Shown here: positions 42,460-54,500 of the stretch, one piece after another
How positions within the stretch are numbered: position 1 is the first letter of the stretch
Layout of the letters: each line of letters begins with the position of its first letter
Notes under the pieces: model-generated
What the model was told of the DNA's origin: nothing
Databases searched by the model: none
The model's input: the letters and a program-made list of their open reading frames with translations, nothing else
From: Endothia cerciana
Taxonomy: Eukaryota > Ascomycota > Sordariomycetes > Diaporthales > Cryphonectriaceae
DNA: 64,000 nt
Direction of reading: 5' to 3'
Assembly: GCA_026119935.1 (NCBI GenBank)
Contig: JALRMH010000002.1
Location: 1 to 64,000 of the forward strand
Program-made: the position numbers and the translations under genes

Positions 42460-43662
42460 TCAGTCATCGTCTCTCTGCAGCCCCTGACGGCCTCGCCCGA
42501 TCCTGTCCGCCAGATTCTCATTCCCAGCCGAGTTATGCAGCCTGTTTGCGAAGTCCCGTCCGCCGTATCTCTGCGACTTGGCGCGTGCTCGATCGTCAGC
42601 CTCACGTTCTGCCTGCTCCTTCTCCGCCAGTGCTGCCAGACGTGCCTGCCTGGCCTTGTCCAAATCTGTAGCATCGTCCTGCATGGCTGCCAGCTTTCTG
42701 GCCCTTTCCTCTTCGTCGCCGCCATTTCGTCGCGCGCCCGAGTCGTCCCTCCTCTGGTTTTCCCATCTTCTGGGTCTTTCGTCCCCACCATTGCCGTTTC
42801 GCCGCCTGTCCGGATAGTCTCTCCTTCGACTGTCCCTTCGCTCGTCGTCGGGATATTCCCTCCTCCGACCCCCCTTGCGATCATCGTCCGAGTAGTCTCT
42901 CCTCCGGCCCTCTCTGCGTTCCTCCGAGTCGTGGCGGCGGCGATCCCGTGTCCTCTCACGCGAATCAGAGCGCCTCCTTCTCCGGCGCCGCTCGTAGTCT
43001 GAGGAGGAGTCGTCGTACCTACGCGGGCTCCGCGAACGGTCTCTCGAGTCGTCCCGGCGACGTCGCCTGTCATCGTCATCACGGTGGCGGTGAGACCGGT
43101 GCCTGTGGCTGTGATGCCTCTCCTCCTTGTTTTTCTTTGGCTGCTCCTCTGCCATTCCCATCTGTGCCAACAGCTGCCGCCGTTTCGAAGGGTCCTTCAT
43201 CATCGCTTGGTATGCCTCCTGCTCCTGCCTCTTGATGGCCACTAGGGGGTCCTCCCGTATCTTCGCCGCCGTGTCACGGGCATTTGCCACAACGGAGATG
43301 GGCCCGGCCGCCTCGGGTGTCGGGCCGGCTGTCTTTTCGACCTTCTTCGCGTCATCGCCGCGGAGGATGGAGTCGATCCGTCGCCTGCCGAGCAGGAAGG
43401 CCTCGCTGGAATACTCGTCCCGCCCGCCGTCGTTGGGGCCCTGGTACATCCAGTCGACGCGGTCAACGCGCTTGGGCCCGCCGGCAGCCTCGAGCTGCTT
43501 CTGCGTCTCCTCGATCTGCCGCTCGCGCCTGATCTCCTCGATCCGGGCCTCGGTGACTTTGCGCTCCTGTAGGGCTGTCTGCTCCGCCTCGTAGACACGG
43601 CGCTGGTTGGTCATCAACTGGGGATGCCATGATTTCTTGAGGTTGAGGTCGTTGCCCCCCAT
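42460..43662 (-). CDS. CWC25: pre-mRNA-splicing factor Cwc25
   Basis: Single exon, 400 aa. The start at 43662 (MGGNDLNLKKSWHPQLMTNQ) matches the invariant N-terminus of the family; the open frame upstream of it is 5' UTR. The N-terminal CIR-type region continues with VYEAEQTALQERKVTEARIE and EAAGGPKRVDRVDWMYQGP, the other hallmark. The rest is an Arg/Asp/Glu/Ser-rich, RS-like tail (about 190-330) with repeated RRRDYSDD units, and a C-terminal block of KLAAMQDDATDLDKARQARL. Cwc25 joins the activated spliceosome after Prp2 and promotes the first catalytic step, so it acts in the nucleus. The gene diverges from the COP9 subunit gene, with 463 bp between start codons. Confidence 0.93.
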   Translation of the reverse strand: MGGNDLNLKKSWHPQLMTNQRRVYEAEQTALQERKVTEARIEEIRRERQIEETQKQLEAAGGPKRVDRVDWMYQGPNDGGRDEYSSEAFLLGRRRIDSILRGDDAKKVEKTAGPTPEAAGPISVVANARDTAAKIREDPLVAIKRQEQEAYQAMMKDPSKRRQLLAQMGMAEEQPKKNKEERHHSHRHRSHRHRDDDDRRRRRDDSRDRSRSPRRYDDSSSDYERRRRRRRSDSRERTRDRRRHDSEERREGRRRDYSDDDRKGGRRREYPDDERRDSRRRDYPDRRRNGNGGDERPRRWENQRRDDSGARRNGGDEEERARKLAAMQDDATDLDKARQARLAALAEKEQAEREADDRARAKSQRYGGRDFANRLHNSAGNENLADRIGRGRQGLQRDDD

Positions 43663-44125
43663 CTTGAGCGGATGCGCGCTGGGTCTCCGTAGGGGGCTGC
43701 GTGGTTGTTGTGGGTGGGTTGAGGGGAAGAGCTGAGGTGCGAACCGCGGGGGCAGAGAAGTTGGTTGAAGGACGAAGAGCGCACGACGGCGGCGAGTGGC
43801 GGAAAAGGTCAGCAAAGAGGGCAGGCCGGCACAGCCCAGGAGGCGGGTGGCCTGTGCGCTACCGTATCGATAAGGCATGGCGGCAGCTGTGGGTCCCCCC
43901 ACTGCCCCTCAGCCTTACTGGGGCGCCTGGCTGTACATGTCGACACGGCAAGGCAGCAATTGTAGCGAGACTGTCTCACTCACACCTTTACTCCTTACAA
44001 CCTCATGTCAGTTTTTTTGAACAATTTCGTCACGACGACGACGCCCACACACTTTTCCCTCTATCACTACATCATCGCCCTGTCAGCCCTCCCCAGAAAC
44101 AGGATTATTCCAAACACCGCTCAGG
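43663..44125. promoter_or_regulatory. bidirectional promoter region, CWC25/CSN2
   Basis: The 463 bp between two divergent ATGs must carry both promoters and 5' UTRs. The sequence just upstream of the plus-strand ATG is CT/CA-rich (catcgccctgtcagccc), as usual for fungal leaders. No specific operator is evident. Confidence 0.6.
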
Positions 44126-45704
44126 ATGTCGGACAATGACTTCATGCAGGAGTCCGACGAGGAGTACGACTTCGACTACAGCGATGCGGACGGGGATGAG
44201 GATTCTGCCGACGTCGGCATCGAAAACAAGTACTACAACGCGAAACAGCAGAAACTTACCGACCCCGAAGACGCGATCAGGGAGTTCCTGGAGATACCCG
44301 GGCTCCGGGCAGAGAAGGGCGACTGGGGGTTCAAGGGGTTGAAGCAGGCAATCAAGCTTGAGTTCAAGCTGCAACGATACGATGAGGTCCGCCAGACGAG
44401 AGATAGGGCTTGTGTAACGTCTGCCTGTCGGGCCTGAGCACTGACCAGGAAAACAGGCCATACAACACTACGAGGAGCTCCTGACCTACGTCAAGTCGGC
44501 GGTGACACGCAACTACTCGGAAAAGTCCATCAACAACATGCTGGACTACATCGAGAAGGGCCCCGACCCCGAGGGCGCCGCGCGCTGCATGGAGCGCTTC
44601 TATTCCCTGACCCTGGAGTGCTTCCAGACCACCAACAACGAGCGCCTGTGGCTCAAGACCAACATCAAGCTGGCCAAGCTGCTGCTCGACCGCCGTGACT
44701 ACCAGGCCGTCAACAAGAAGCTCAAGGAGCTGCACAACGCCTGCCGGCGCGACGACGGCACCGACGACTCCTCCAAGGGCACGTACCTGCTGGAGATCTA
44801 CGCCCTCGAGATCCAGATGCACGCCGAGACCAAGAACAACAAGCAGCTCAAGGCGCTGTACCAGCGGGCCCTGCGCGTCCGCTCCGCCGTGCCCCACCCC
44901 AAGATCATGGGCATCATCCGCGAGTGCGGCGGCAAGATGCACATGGCCGAGGAGAACTGGAACGGCGCCCAGTCGGACTTCTTCGAGTCGTTCCGCAACT
45001 TCGACGAGGCCGGCAGCCTGCAGAGGATCCAGGTGCTCAGGTACCTGCTGCTGACCACCATGCTGATGAAGTCCGACATCAACCCCTTCGACAGCCAGGA
45101 AACGAAGCCCTACAAGAACGACCCCCGCATCGCCGCCATGACCGAGCTCGTCGAGGCCTACCAGCGCGACGACATCCACAGGTACGGGGACGTCCTGGCC
45201 TCCAACAAGGACCTCCTGGCGGATCCCTTCATCGCCGAGAACATCGACGAGGTGACCCGCAACATGCGCACCAAGGCCGTGATCAAGCTCATCACCCCGT
45301 ACACCCGCATGCGCCTGTCGTGGGTCGCCCGCCAGCTGCGCATCTCCGAGACCGAGGTCCGGGACATCATGGGCTTCCTGATCGTCGACGGCCAGATAGC
45401 GGGCAAGATCGACCAGAAGAGGGGCGTGCTGGAGGTCGACCGCCCGCACGACGCCGTGCGCGTGGCCGCCGTCCAGGACCTGTCGGCGGCGCTGGGCAGC
45501 CTGTACGCGTCGCTGTTCAAGGACGGCGACGGCTTCCGGACCACGGACACGCACGTCTCCGTCGAGGCGGACATCAGCGGCGGCTTCTTCGAGGCCGCGG
45601 TGGCCAATGACGGCCGTACTGTGCGCATCGGCGGTGGTATCGGCGGCCGCACCCGGAAGATTCCTAGGAGCATGTGGGGCCTGCTGAACCCGGCGTCGTC
45701 TTAG
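44126..45704 (+). CDS. CSN2: COP9 signalosome complex subunit 2
   Basis: Two exons, 44126-44386 and 44457-45704, 502 aa. The acceptor AAACAG and branch CTGAC are good; the donor GTCCGC is poor, yet no better one keeps the conserved YDE...HYEELLTYVKSAVTRNYSEK join. Hallmarks: the acidic N-terminus MSDNDFMQESDEEYDFDY, SINNMLDYIEKG, long TPR-like/PCI helical repeats, and a C-terminal winged-helix PCI segment (MRLSWVARQLRISETEVRDI, GQIAGKIDQKRGVLEV). CSN2 is a scaffold subunit of the nuclear COP9 signalosome, which removes NEDD8 from cullins and controls light response and development in fungi. The final GGGIGGRTRKIPRSMWGLL tail is typical of fungal orthologues. Confidence 0.93.
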
Positions 45705-46535
45705 GCGGACGGTATCGCGAGTTCTGGCGGGCACGGTCGCCGTGATAGGGTGCCGCTGCCGCCGGCAGGCTACGTGATGGAGGACACCGAGCATGCCGGG
45801 GTCCGGGTCCTGCTGAGAAGGGCACTGAGGGACAAGACCTGAAAGTGGAATTTCACACAGAGGCATAAGACGGCGAGGGATGGGGGGCGAAAGGTGTGAC
45901 GTCTGACCCGTCCGCCGCCGTCCCTGTGCCTGGTGGTTGGTTGTTGTCTTGACGGGGCGTAGGGGGGAGGTCACGGTTTTTGATAGCGATCAGTAGAGCA
46001 TGATTCTCGCGCATATCGGCCATTCGCGCCCGGCCCGGGTGCACAGTGGAACTTCGGCAATGGAATAGGCCTACCATGAACATTTCATATCCCCTTGTGG
46101 CACGGTATGGGGCAGTTAGTTCGTGAAGGTTGGCCTGGTGCGTCACAGACAGCCGCGTAGATAGATAGACAGACGGACAGGCACAGCACAAGGCACCAAG
46201 GAACCGTCCTCAAAATGCAGGCAGAACACAGCCCGATATCAAATTTTTTTTTTTTAAAACCCCCCCCCCCCGGCAAGGCCGGTGCTACGGATGTTTGGCG
46301 ATCTGGTGTGTCCAGTAGCAAACGAGAGAGAAAAAGAAGAAGAAAGAAATATAAGAAAAACATTACGGGCTATCTGCCCATCAACAACTATTTTGTTTTT
46401 TTTTTTCCCTCCCGACTCCCGCCCGGGGCGCTGCCGAAGGGGAGAAAAAGAGTGTGTCCAAGATAGGAACTTTGAAAGAGCAATCTGCGAAAGAGCCGAG
46501 GCCCCCCCGTAGGCATGGGAGATATCATCTGAGAG

Positions 46536-46566
<31 letters not shown>

Positions 46567-46931
46567 ACACACGAGAAGAATGACCGTTAGTTATCCTGCC
46601 ACTTGTTGGCTGACCCTATGCCTGGTTGCGCCCGCCCGCCGCCGCCCCCACCCCCGCCCCGGCCCTCCAGATTTTTTTTGCTACCGGTACCCGCTCCTGT
46701 ATAAGAGGAGAACGTGGTGGAAACTTTTAAGCTCTTGACATCGCTTCTGTGTTCGCTGATGCCATTGGTATATCCGCCCTCACAGGAGGCCTATTCCTTC
46801 GCCGCATTAAGTCCATGTCCTCTTATCTATGCCATCGAGCAAGATGTTCCGGGTCGTCTTCAGGGTCGTCCACCTCGCCGCCGGCCAGGGGTAGGGAGAC
46901 CCCGAGACTGTACCTTTCCGTGCTTTGATTG
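45705..46931. other. intergenic, homopolymer-rich, no gene seen
   Basis: Two convergent genes end here. It contains a T run then C run at 46243-46271, T runs near 46395-46406, and a roughly 30-nt A run near 46533-46563. Open frames across these are homopolymer artefacts. Confidence 0.6.
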
Positions 46932-49403
46932 TCACTTCCCTTTCTTCTCCGTGCCGTCGTCAGAGGAATGATTGGATCCCTTCCCATGGCTTCTCCTCCT
47001 GTTCGACCTCTCAGCCCTCTCCATTTCCTCAGCCGCATCCGGTTTGTACTCCTCCGGCGTGAAATCCGGGTTGTTGTAATGCGCCCGGTTGAAGTGTGAG
47101 TTCCTGAACATGTTGGTCTGGAACGTCTGCTCGGGCCAGGCGTTGGTATCCATGGGCTCCTCGTATTGGTATCTGCTGAACCTGATCGAGCTCGACGGCG
47201 TCGTAGGAACGGCAGGGCCGGGAGAGGTTGGATCCGGCTGTGTGGATGTCTGAGGCGGTGTCGGGTGTGCGCAGACATCGGGCACTGTCTGGACCGGAGA
47301 TATTGGCGAGGGGTCGGCATGAGGCGACGGGACCCAGGGCGACTGTGGGCTTGGAGCATCGTCCAGCGACTCCTTCGCCTGGCGCCTTGAGGCGGCCTCC
47401 TCATCATACTCACCCACGCCTGGTAGCATTGATAGAGTGCCCAGGTTGGGAACCGCTGGCACGCTGTCAAAGGTAGCAGGCTCCAGAAATATGTGGTGGA
47501 CTCGCGTCCCTGCCGCGCCCGGCTTGTAGAGAATATCGTAGTGGCCAGGGCGGTACAAGAGGTGCATGAAGGGACCGATGCTATTGTTGGTCTCCGGAAA
47601 CCGGTGGGTGTTGACCTCCGTGCCTGCGCTGCGGTCTAGGTAGGCGATCTCGAGGATGAAACCAGCCGGTCTAAGAAGGACTTCGACCAGGAGCACTATG
47701 CCAAGTTCCTCGATCTCTCGTTCGGGCGGTTCGATCATCGACGCGCAGTAACCCTCGACCCCGGTCTCACACCATGCCGCATACTGGTCCCGGTTGCCCT
47801 TGAGCCATGAGGCAGCGAGTAGTCGGAGGTGGTATAGTAGGCCCATGGATTCATTACTGTTGAATGTCTTGGTCAGGATGGAGATGGCTGCGTCCGGCGA
47901 GTGTATATTCTCCGAGATGTCCTTGAAGAGCTGGAAGGTCACCTCGACGAAATCCATAAACATGTCGGGATCGTAACCGCCGCTATCGACGAGGTAGTCG
48001 TTGAGCTGCGACAGGCGCAGATGTTCTCCCTGCACCATCTCCTGGCTGCCCTGCTGGATGAGCAGCTCGAAATAGCAGAAGCCGATAGCTGCCGACCAGT
48101 CAGCCGTCGGAACCCTGACATGCGTGACGCTGCGTGTCGTCCCCGGGGTGAGCATGTCGGGTGGTCCGAACCTCAATCACGCGTTCCAGGCCGCGGACGG
48201 ACGACAGACCCTGGCACGAGCCCGGGCCACGCAGACAGGCCTGGTTTGGGGTTGCTTACCTCTCCATCCACAATTGCCGTCGCCCTTGACGGGTCTGTAG
48301 TGGGAGTAGGACGCGGGCAGGGCCTGTCAATGCCGAGGGATCAGCACTAGCCCGTTTCTGAAACCTGACGGGCATGCGTTGGACGACAGAGGATGGCATG
48401 GACGGCGCAGGCGGGGCGGGCAAGAGCTTACCATTGTCTTGGCCACGAAGATGGGATCGGCCTTCGCGTACTCGAGGGCGATGGCGTTGATAGGGGTCTT
48501 GTCGCCCACGCGGGGTCCCTGTATGAGTCCAGAGGGGTCAGCCTGGTGAGCGAGGAGGCCCCATGCCTGGTGGACTGGCCCGGGGAAGGGCCGTCCCCGG
48601 CAGGAAGTATGGTGATGGCTGCGCACCTCAAGCTCGGGCTGCCACCTCTGGGCGGCAGCCTCCTGGGCGGCAAGGTCGTCCAGCAGGCCCTGTCCCAACT
48701 CCATCTCGTAGTTGGGTGCCGCACGGCGGGGGATGGGGGGAACGCGTCCTCGCGACGTCGTCGCCAGACACAGGTGGTCAGGGAGGCTGTGGTTGTGGCC
48801 GTGGCCGTGGTCGTGGTTGAGCTCCAGGAAGTGAGGGTTTGCGGTTGGCTGCTGAGGAGCGACGTGGTGGAATGGAAAGGCGGCGGTCGTCAGCAGCGGG
48901 GCACATGTTGCGCCAAGTGCAACTGGGAGCCCCGCAGGGCTTTGCCCTGCTGCCGCCGCCGCGCTCCCTGCCGCGCCGTGGCCGCCAAGCCCAAGCCCGC
49001 TGGGGCCAGCAGGCGGTCCACTAGCTACAGCAGAGCCAAGCCCACCGCGGCCGGGGACAGGGATGACGATAGGGATAGGGACAGGGCCAGGGATGACGAT
49101 AGGGCCAGGGCCAGGGCCAGGGCCAGGGCCAGGGCCAGGGCCAGGGGCAGGGCTGGGGCTAGGGCCAAGACATGGGTCGGCGGCCCCAGGGCACAGGCCA
49201 GACCCACCACCACCTGCAAGAGGCGCAGGCGTAGGCGTAGTAAAGGCGTAGGGAGTCTGCTGGTAGCTGCTGAACGGGTCGCCTCCCCCCAGCTGCATCA
49301 ACAGCTCATCGTTGAGCGGTCCTGATGGTTCGGGGTCCTCGAGCTCAAACTGCATGGACTCGGGAAAGGAGGTGGGGGACGGCGTCGTCGGAGACTCGAG
49401 CAT
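46932..49403 (-). CDS. otubain-type ubiquitin thioesterase (peptidase C65)
   Basis: Four exons on the minus strand: 49403-48627, 48518-48432, 48323-48260 and 48088-46932, 694 aa. The introns are 108, 109 and 171 nt with branch CTGAC/CTGAT sites; the first donor is GTGCGC, the others GTAAGC. Splicing restores VGDKTPINAIALEYAKADPI, SHYRPVKGDGNCGWRAIGFC (catalytic Asp and Cys) and, further on, LYRPGHYDILYKPG (catalytic His). The enzyme cleaves ubiquitin chains and acts in the cytoplasm or nucleus. The N-terminal 250 residues are Pro/Gly-rich with a long GP repeat and are probably disordered. The C-terminal 190 residues are Pro/Ser-rich and end in charged sequence. Yeast and human otubains are much shorter, so these extensions are lineage-specific. 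Confidence 0.9.
49075..49165 (-). repeat. 12-nt/6-nt tandem repeat coding Gly-Pro
   Basis: About 14 copies of agggcc-type units lie in frame in exon 1 of the otubain gene and encode a GPGPGP tract. Confidence 0.9.
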
Positions 49404-51505
49404 CCCGGTCTCTAGGTCAAGAGCAGGAATTCTAGAAATAGTAATGTCGTCTAGCAGATCACCCGGAGGCGGTAACCCAGTCGTCCAAGGTCGTGTCGTC
49501 TTTCGACCGACGATACCTGTTGCTGTGGGATGCGTATATATCCGTTTCCCCCTGTCTCGTCAAGATAGGTGTCTCTCCTCGCTGCGGTGTGGCATATATT
49601 GCTGTGGGACTGCGGGACGATCGGCAGCTATCAATGCTCCCTGGTGTCGCGGCAGCTGTCTCCCACCGTCAGCCTTCTGATACACATACACACGCACACA
49701 GACCATCTGTCACCAGAAGCTGTGTAAGAGCAGAAGGGAGGGGGGGGGGGGGCGTCCGAAAGCCCTAAGGCTCGAACAGACGTACCAGGCGTCGCCGGGT
49801 GGGTACGAATGACCGTTGGACGCACAAACTAGACGTCCCTCGTGTAAAGGGCGGTATTCCGTGCGCACCCAGTCTTGTTGTCAGGTCCTAATTCGTCCCA
49901 GAAGCCAGATCCGTCGGAGGCGTCCTTCATGTGCGGTAGGACGGGGGAAGGAGGGGGGGAAAGCAGTCGCAGCCAGGTACAAGGATGGAAGCAGAGGTGA
50001 GATTATCTCGAGTAAGCCGTTCACGGAACAGGCAGGATTAGATCCGGGTCGGCTCCGAACCGATGGACGAGGCGATCAAACGCTGCCGGAGAGGTCCGTG
50101 TATGGAGTGCCTAGGAACCAGTAGAGGGGGAGCATCGAGGCCGTTGGAAAACACCGGCCGAGGGATACGAGGCCACAGGTGGACAGGACAGGACAGCCGG
50201 GTCCTGAGGTCGACAGCCGAGGACGGTGGGGTTGGGTCCTGGATGGGATCCGGTGGGAGCACAGGATGAATAGATAGATATGGTGCGGACGAGTAAGCAA
50301 CCGGTAGGTAGCCTTGCTGGATGTTGTATCCGGACGCCGAGTAGGTCGAGCCGAGACTGAGAATGGAGCTAGGACTATGGGGTACTGTAGTGCTGACCGC
50401 GATCTATGTATGCTTGGGGAGGAGGGTCAGGAGGCACAAGTAGCCAGACGCCTGTGATGAGTATGGGCGTCGACGGTTCGATGGATGGTCGGGGGGAGGT
50501 CGATGTGAAGACGGGGATGGACAGGAATCTGCTCTGGACGTGTACGGAGCTGGATTATTTGAAGGGCAGGGCTCTCGTCTGCAATAAGACCCAGAGACCC
50601 CGGTCAGTCACTGACAAGGTGGTCATGGAAGAGGTGACGAGGAGGGGCACGGGCCATCCCCTGTTGCAATATCAGAGATTCCGGGGGGTGGGCCCAGGGG
50701 GCCTCTTAAATCAATTGGTCTCGCCCAGGACCCGGGACCCAGCAGTCGACAGAGACGCACTGGCCCGTGACGGCCACCGGTGCTTTCGCAGCAGGGAGTG
50801 TACGCATCGCAGATGTAGCTGGACCACCCTGGCGGCGCGGCCAGACGCCACCCCGTCCCGTCTTTCCCCCCCCCCCCCCCCCAAGCGGTAGAGGCAGAGG
50901 CAGGAAGGGTGTGGATGGCTGCCATGTACCGGTAGAGGCCAGGCGTAGGCCAATGCTCGGCCGAGATGCTTGGCCTGACGGTGCCCCCATACATAAGGGC
51001 ACATCCAGACAGACCTTGGGATGATGCTGATCGTCAGCCAAGGTAAGATGCAGGGCCCGGGTGGGGTGGGAGACCCGCAGGCGGCCCTTGTCTCCCCAGC
51101 GGCAGACCACGCGCTGCTGCAGGCGTGTTGGTGAGGGACGCAAGGTTGTTCGATGAGCCCTGGCCTGGCCTGCTCGGGTGCTGGATGCTGGGTCGACAAG
51201 ACAGCGGACGTTCGGACGGGGAACTCTGCCTGCCATTGCAGCTGAAGGGGGTGTGTGCCGGGCGCTCATGATCCATCACGGCCCTTGCCATCATTCATGC
51301 ACCCCAGGCCTCCTCCTCAAGAGGTGCTCATGGGCCGGGAGGGGAAGGAGAGGAGCACAAGAGGGTGGCCTCGGTAGGATATGCCACATCAACGAGGGGG
51401 CATCGACTGGCTGGACGGCAGACACGCTGTCATGTTGCTACCGCACCTCTGCAAGATGATTTGCAGAGGTCCATCGCCCCAGCCTGCCCCAGGTCGACAG
51501 AGGAG

Positions 51506-51567
<62 letters not shown>
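51506..51567. repeat. (CTG)n microsatellite
   Basis: About 20 CTG/GCT units with one GTT interruption, in gene-free sequence. Confidence 0.95.
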
Positions 51568-54500
51568 GGGTGTAGAGTCGCCGGAGGGGAACTTGAGCAG
51601 CACTCCAGCAAGGTTGACACCCACTACGGACAGAGATGGTGTGGTTTGGGGTCTGAAAGTTTCTGCTACTGCACTCTTGAAGGGTCGGCCCTCTTCCCAA
51701 CCTGCAGCAGACTGCATGAACACGACGATGACCATGGAGTGTCAGCCTGGACGCGGACGCGAGAGGGTGCTGTTGACGTGCCAGGTTGAGTGCAGCCATG
51801 TGCATGTGATCCAGATATGAGACCTTTCCCAAAGGGAGAGTGAGACCCAAGGGGGAGGGGAGGAAAAAAAAAGAAGAAAAAAAAAAAAAAGAAAGGAGGA
51901 CGGGACGGGGAGAGAGAAAACGTGGGGCGAAGGAAAGATCTGCCCTCACGCCCCCCATTCCCCTCTCCCCCCCATCCCCCCCAGCGGCGAAGGAGAAGGG
52001 ATGACATGATCTGGGGCACACAGGCTGGAGATCCACTGGGCTTGCCCTAACGTCCGTGGCGGCGACACAGCTGAAGCCCTCAGCCCGTACTACAAAACAT
52101 CTCCCCTCCTGGCATCCGACACATCAGTTCGCAACCACGACGTCCTCCTATTACCGTCATATCTGCCAGACCTCGTGCAGAGTTGTCGGCCAATACCATC
52201 ATCTGTCCCGTCACCATCCCATCACTGCGACGACCGCTGACCGCTCCAGCGACGCGAACCGCCACAGGAAGAGACAAGACGACGTGATGTGTCCAGGTCC
52301 GTCCGTCCAACGGCAGGATGGCACGGGCGGCAGGGACGGCAGGACGGCATGCGACCAGACTGGGCGGGAGCCAAACTAGAGGCCACGCGGGAGACAGACA
52401 CACAGACCTGGGAGCTAGACGATCGCAGACACCGGGCGACATGTGTCAGATCGATGGCAGGGTTTGAGCACTGGCGCAGATCATCTCATCGTCCCCAAAC
52501 CTTCCAGTATTATCACAGCACTTGCGCCGTTGCAACCTGGGAACCTCGTGAGGAGCAGGACGCTCCACCACAGTCGGCACACTCACCCCTCTATCTCGAC
52601 CCGACCACTTAATACCCGGCATATATCCACCATCCCCCCCCCCTCCTTTTCCGGATCCCTACCCGAACCCACCTACGCTCCTACGCTCCCACCTACCTAC
52701 TATGACTACGTGGTACGCACAAATGAGCCCTGGCCCGTGGGTGGTACTGACCACTCTATCTGGGCCGCGCCCTCAAGGCTCCTGCACCACCTGTTGGCGA
52801 GCTTCCAACCAACACCCGTCCAGCTCCAAGCAGACGGGAAGGTCGTGCTGTGGCGACCGCCCTGATCGTTCCAATGATCTGGACGGTTGGTAATAGCAGT
52901 AGGTTAGCCACGTTGCTTGGCAGGTCTCCTTTCTCGGTGATCTGGGAGGTAGATGTTGGGGGAGACATCTGTCCCTGGTCGTTCAAGGGCTTCCGGCTAG
53001 CTCTCACGACGTGCCGGGAAACCATCAACCCGGGCCCCTCTGTACGGGCTGACAGCGAGGGGCGCCTGCCTGCGCTTCCTTCGCAATATCAGCGGGTGCC
53101 GGTCAGAAAGGCCGGACGGCCCACCTCATACAGCCCATGGCATCCGGTCTCTGCCCTACAAGTGCCTTGATACTATCCAATCCAGTATGGCATGAACATT
53201 AAGAGAAGACGACCGGTCAGACGGGTAAACACACTCTTTCTGCCTCGCCTGCAGCCCGCAAGGGGTGGCCTGGTGGGAAATGATCTTCAGCCGCCGGGGG
53301 TTCGTCCTGGTGGGGGCGTGTCGGTAGGGGGCCCACCCAACACCAGGGGTGAGTGGTTGTCGATCCCCTCCTCCCTGTTCATCAATAAGGTACCTCCAAG
53401 TAATCCCGCGGGTGACATCTGACACTCGTTCCGGCTGCTCTCGATAGAGGCTACCATCATGCTCGCTCCCGTCAAGGATGGGGGCCCATTCCATCAATCT
53501 CCGCGGGGGTGTGTGCCTCAGCTGGCTGCCGTGCGACAGAGATGGGAGGTCACCAGGCCTCGGACCGGACTTCCCACCAACAATCTTGTGCCCTTGGTGA
53601 CACGATATGGGCCTTTGCCGAGCACAGCTTTGACACGTCTCGGTCCGCCACAGGGGAGGCCACACAAGATTCTTTTGTGGGCCTACGTAACCTTGCAGAA
53701 AGCCGCCGCAGGGGATCGGCAGCCGTGCCGGGAGGCCACTTACAGGCACTGACGTCCAACATAGTCCACGGCCAACCACCCGGTAGCCTCTGGATGAGCA
53801 CAAGGGACAGCATGTATCGTGCATATCCTGTGCTGACAGGATAAGTTTGAACCTCGCACCGGGATCGGCTTCTTGGGCCGTGGAATGGAGGGCAAGGCGT
53901 ACCGAAGGCATGCGAGTTGGCGGCAACCGGCAGAGTCAGCTGCCCAGCCGGCTGAAACCAGTAATACCATCATAATAATGAGGCAGGCCTATAGCGCTAC
54001 CTTTGGTGCTCGCCCCGATCCCGATCCGGTCTCGCTTTATAATGATGGTCCAGAGGCCTCAACCCGGGCTCGCCAAACGTTCAGATATGAGAGGTCCTGC
54101 TGCTGGTGGGAAAGATCTTCGCCGCCAGATGGGGCTTGCCTCCTGGCGACCACCACGGGCATCTGGGGCCGACCTTGCACCTACGTGGCATCCTGGGCAC
54201 GGATCGGTGGATGGATAACGATCTCAAAACACGCGCGGAACAATGCCCCCCATCCACTACATATTGCTTTTTTGTGATAGGTCTCGGACCAGCTTTTGAC
54301 GACGATCCAGTAGCCCTACATCGTGAAGAAGGTGTGCTAATCGCGGCCGACAAGCATTGGCCAGATATATCAGAACCAAGCTCATAAATCAGAAATCAAC
54401 CTACGGGCCACTGCCATTGACATCATCATCTGCTGCGATTCGTACGACGCACGGAGCTCAGTCCGGGCTCTCTGTCGGCGCTATTGGGCCACGGGTAACC

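Noticed and set aside
44364..45974. 536-codon minus-strand frame opposite CSN2
   Set aside because: Antisense shadow with His/Val/Leu-rich translation typical of GC-rich opposite strands.
53156..53926. 256-codon minus-strand frame in the gene-free region
   Set aside because: No domain, no splice partners, scattered Cys/Pro/Arg composition; plausible as a chance open frame in 10 kb of sequence.
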